Positions 6,821 to 8,226 of a stretch of 8,226 nt of DNA are shown piece by piece. The DNA is taken from NCBI GenBank assembly GCA_020431745.1, contig JAGQHR010000111.1, positions 1 to 8,226 on the forward strand. Direction: 5' to 3'. The notes beneath the pieces are model-generated. The model was not told the origin of the DNA and made no database searches. It saw nothing but the letters and a program-made list of their open reading frames with translations. This stretch comes from Candidatus Eiseniibacteriota bacterium (GTDB lineage: Bacteria > Eisenbacteria > RBG-16-71-46 > CAIMUX01). Every line of letters starts with the position of its first letter. The stretch's first letter is position 1. The translations under genes were made by a program, and so were the position numbers.

Positions 6821-6854
6821 CGCTCCCGAACCGGTAGTCATCGGCTAGGGAGCG
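6821..6854. terminator. Possible bidirectional terminator between convergent genes
   Basis: CGCTCCC (6821-6827) pairs perfectly with GGGAGCG (6848-6854). Inside, CCG/CGG can add three pairs. It lies between the ATPase stop (6788) and the convergent protease, whose TAG (6845-6847) sits in the loop. There is no T-run on either strand and the loop is about 20 bases, so intrinsic termination would be weak. Its position is its main support. Confidence 0.35.
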
Positions 6855-8226
6855 GATTCGTCTTCCGGGGACGTTCCTCTACTCGGGCACGGAGTCCACT
6901 TCTTGGCGTCGGCGACTCCGATCTCGATCTCCTCGATCTCGTCGGCGTTTCCGTCCCCTGTTGCGTGCCACGCCGCTACGATTCCAGCCTCGCCGGAGCC
7001 GATGGGAGAGAGTCCGGCCGCCTGCCCGAAATCGAGCTTTCCGCCCGATCGATCCTTCCACGCTACGTCGAAGCCATCTTCCAGCCCGGTCTGCGAGTCG
7101 GACATCTCGATCAGCAACAAGACCTGAAAGCCATGCGTCTTTCCCAATCCCGACGCGATGAGCCCCCTCTCATACCGCTCGCGCTCCTCGGGTGTGAAGT
7201 AGCGCCAGCCCACGATATGCGCCCGTCCGACCGAAGTGCCGTCCTCAGTGAAGCCGCAGTACTCCAGCGGACGCGGGAAGAGCTTGAGGCCGCGTGATCC
7301 GAGGTGCGTGAGACGATCGGAGTAGGCCGGATGCGTATCCCACATCGAAGTTCCCTCTGTCGGCGGGCTCTCTGCGAACGACTGGAGCTTGCGAATCACG
7401 TTTAGCATCGGTGCGACGACGTCGTCGTGAGGGTGGGCCATCTGCAAGCAGACCAAAGCCATGAGGTCCGACTCGAACTCGAAATCCCTAGCGCGCCGTA
7501 CCAACTCGTCCCGGAGGAGAACCGTGGGGGTCTCGTTCGTCTCTCCGTAGTGGAACTCTACATGCGCGATCTCGTGTGCGAGGATCGCGGCCAGCTCCAG
7601 ATCGCTCTCCACAGCATCGTAGAGAGCGGATGTGACATAGACGAATCCGGTCGGGAAAGAAACCGCCTGGGGAAGGCCGGATGTGACGATCAGGAACTCG
7701 TAGTCGAACCCGCGAAGCTCGACCGGGAACTTCTCCAGAATCTCTTGGCCGACCTCCGCGATCTGTTTTTGCTCCGAGCTGTCCGGCAGGGGTGGAAACG
7801 CCAATTTGAAGAGACGGGCGTTCTCGAGCGCGGCCGCTCGAACGCGACCGTAGTGGTCGAGCGGGAGACTGCGTTCGGAGGAGAAACAGACTCCGCACCG
7901 CTTCAGCCCCCGGGCCAGACCGTCTTCGACTCGATCGATGGAAACTCGGAGGGGTTCGATAGGCAGGTGGTTGCACCACCTGCTGTGGATTACGTCGCTT
8001 TGCACATTGCCCACGAATGGAGAGAGTCCTGGTGACTCTCCGTAGTCGAAGATGGTGGTCAGCACCGCCGGCACGACCTCATCGAGAACGACTTGAGTCA
8101 CGCGTCGATCACGCCCGTAGACGACTAGGTTCGACCTGGGAGCCGAGCCGGATCTCATACGGAGGACGACGCGATCGTCCTTGTACTTGATGTCGTCGAT
8201 GCGGAAGCTTTGACCGTTTTCCGCCA
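6845..8226 (-). CDS. M48-like zinc metalloprotease with N-terminal zinc-knuckle-like module (5' end outside window)
   Basis: 459 residues are visible. The frame runs without a stop past the ATG at 8158 to the right edge, and those extra 22 residues ('NGQSFRIDDIKYKDDRVVL') look like genuine protein, so the true start lies outside. In visible numbering: residues 1-45 resemble a small beta domain; 73-113 hold 'VGNVQSDVIHSRWC...RCGVC', a His/Cys set (H80, C84, C110, C113) like Ada-type metal-binding modules; 150-310 form the protease with 'SFPTGFVYVTSALYD', HEIAH (217-221), EFESD (249-253, the ExxxD third ligand) and THPAYSDRL (297-305), as in M48 peptidases of the BepA/LoiP type. The last 120 residues are not recognised. 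No membrane helix is visible, but a signal peptide could lie upstream. It would cleave proteins, perhaps in envelope quality control (inferred). It converges on the fusA operon. Confidence 0.85.
   Translation of the reverse strand, partial: AENGQSFRIDDIKYKDDRVVLRMRSGSAPRSNLVVYGRDRRVTQVVLDEVVPAVLTTIFDYGESPGLSPFVGNVQSDVIHSRWCNHLPIEPLRVSIDRVEDGLARGLKRCGVCFSSERSLPLDHYGRVRAAALENARLFKLAFPPLPDSSEQKQIAEVGQEILEKFPVELRGFDYEFLIVTSGLPQAVSFPTGFVYVTSALYDAVESDLELAAILAHEIAHVEFHYGETNETPTVLLRDELVRRARDFEFESDLMALVCLQMAHPHDDVVAPMLNVIRKLQSFAESPPTEGTSMWDTHPAYSDRLTHLGSRGLKLFPRPLEYCGFTEDGTSVGRAHIVGWRYFTPEERERYERGLIASGLGKTHGFQVLLLIEMSDSQTGLEDGFDVAWKDRSGGKLDFGQAAGLSPIGSGEAGIVAAWHATGDGNADEIEEIEIGVADAKKWTPCPSRGTSPEDESAP

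Overview
The window is gene-dense, high-GC bacterial DNA. It fits a Gram-negative, double-membrane organism: it encodes a TonB-dependent outer-membrane receptor, a lipoprotein and a signal-peptide protein. The elongation factor G is of the mitochondrial-EFG1-like ('spdEFG1') type known from spirochaetes, planctomycetes and deltaproteobacteria. The receptor/lipoprotein pair resembles pairs common in Bacteroidota and relatives. Together this suggests a deep lineage near deltaproteobacteria or the FCB group (for example a candidate phylum such as Eisenbacteria), but the sequence alone cannot settle the taxon.

Layout: (1) 1-2972, minus strand: an outer-membrane uptake pair, a TonB-dependent receptor followed with a 4-bp stop/start overlap by a DUF4249-like lipoprotein that runs off the left edge. 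(2) 3157-3618, minus: a small exported protein of unknown function. (3) 3619-3972: a divergent intergenic region with a strong sigma-70-type promoter (perfect TATAAT) and a structured ~83-nt leader before fusA. (4) 3973-6788, plus: an operon of fusA (EF-G) and, 11 nt downstream, a conserved RecA/KaiC-like P-loop ATPase of unknown role. (5) 6845-8226, minus and convergent: an M48-like zinc metalloprotease with an N-terminal His/Cys zinc-knuckle-like module. It is open at the right edge, and the coding frame continues upstream of its first visible ATG.

How the genes work together: the receptor and lipoprotein probably act as one import unit for an unknown ligand, energised by TonB. fusA drives ribosomal translocation, and the ATPase is probably co-transcribed with it, so a translation- or growth-linked role is possible but unproven. 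I found no mobile element, CRISPR array, tRNA or rRNA. No dramatic new system is evident. The best leads are the fusA leader with two mutually exclusive folds, the fusA-ATPase pairing, and the zinc-knuckle/M48 domain combination.
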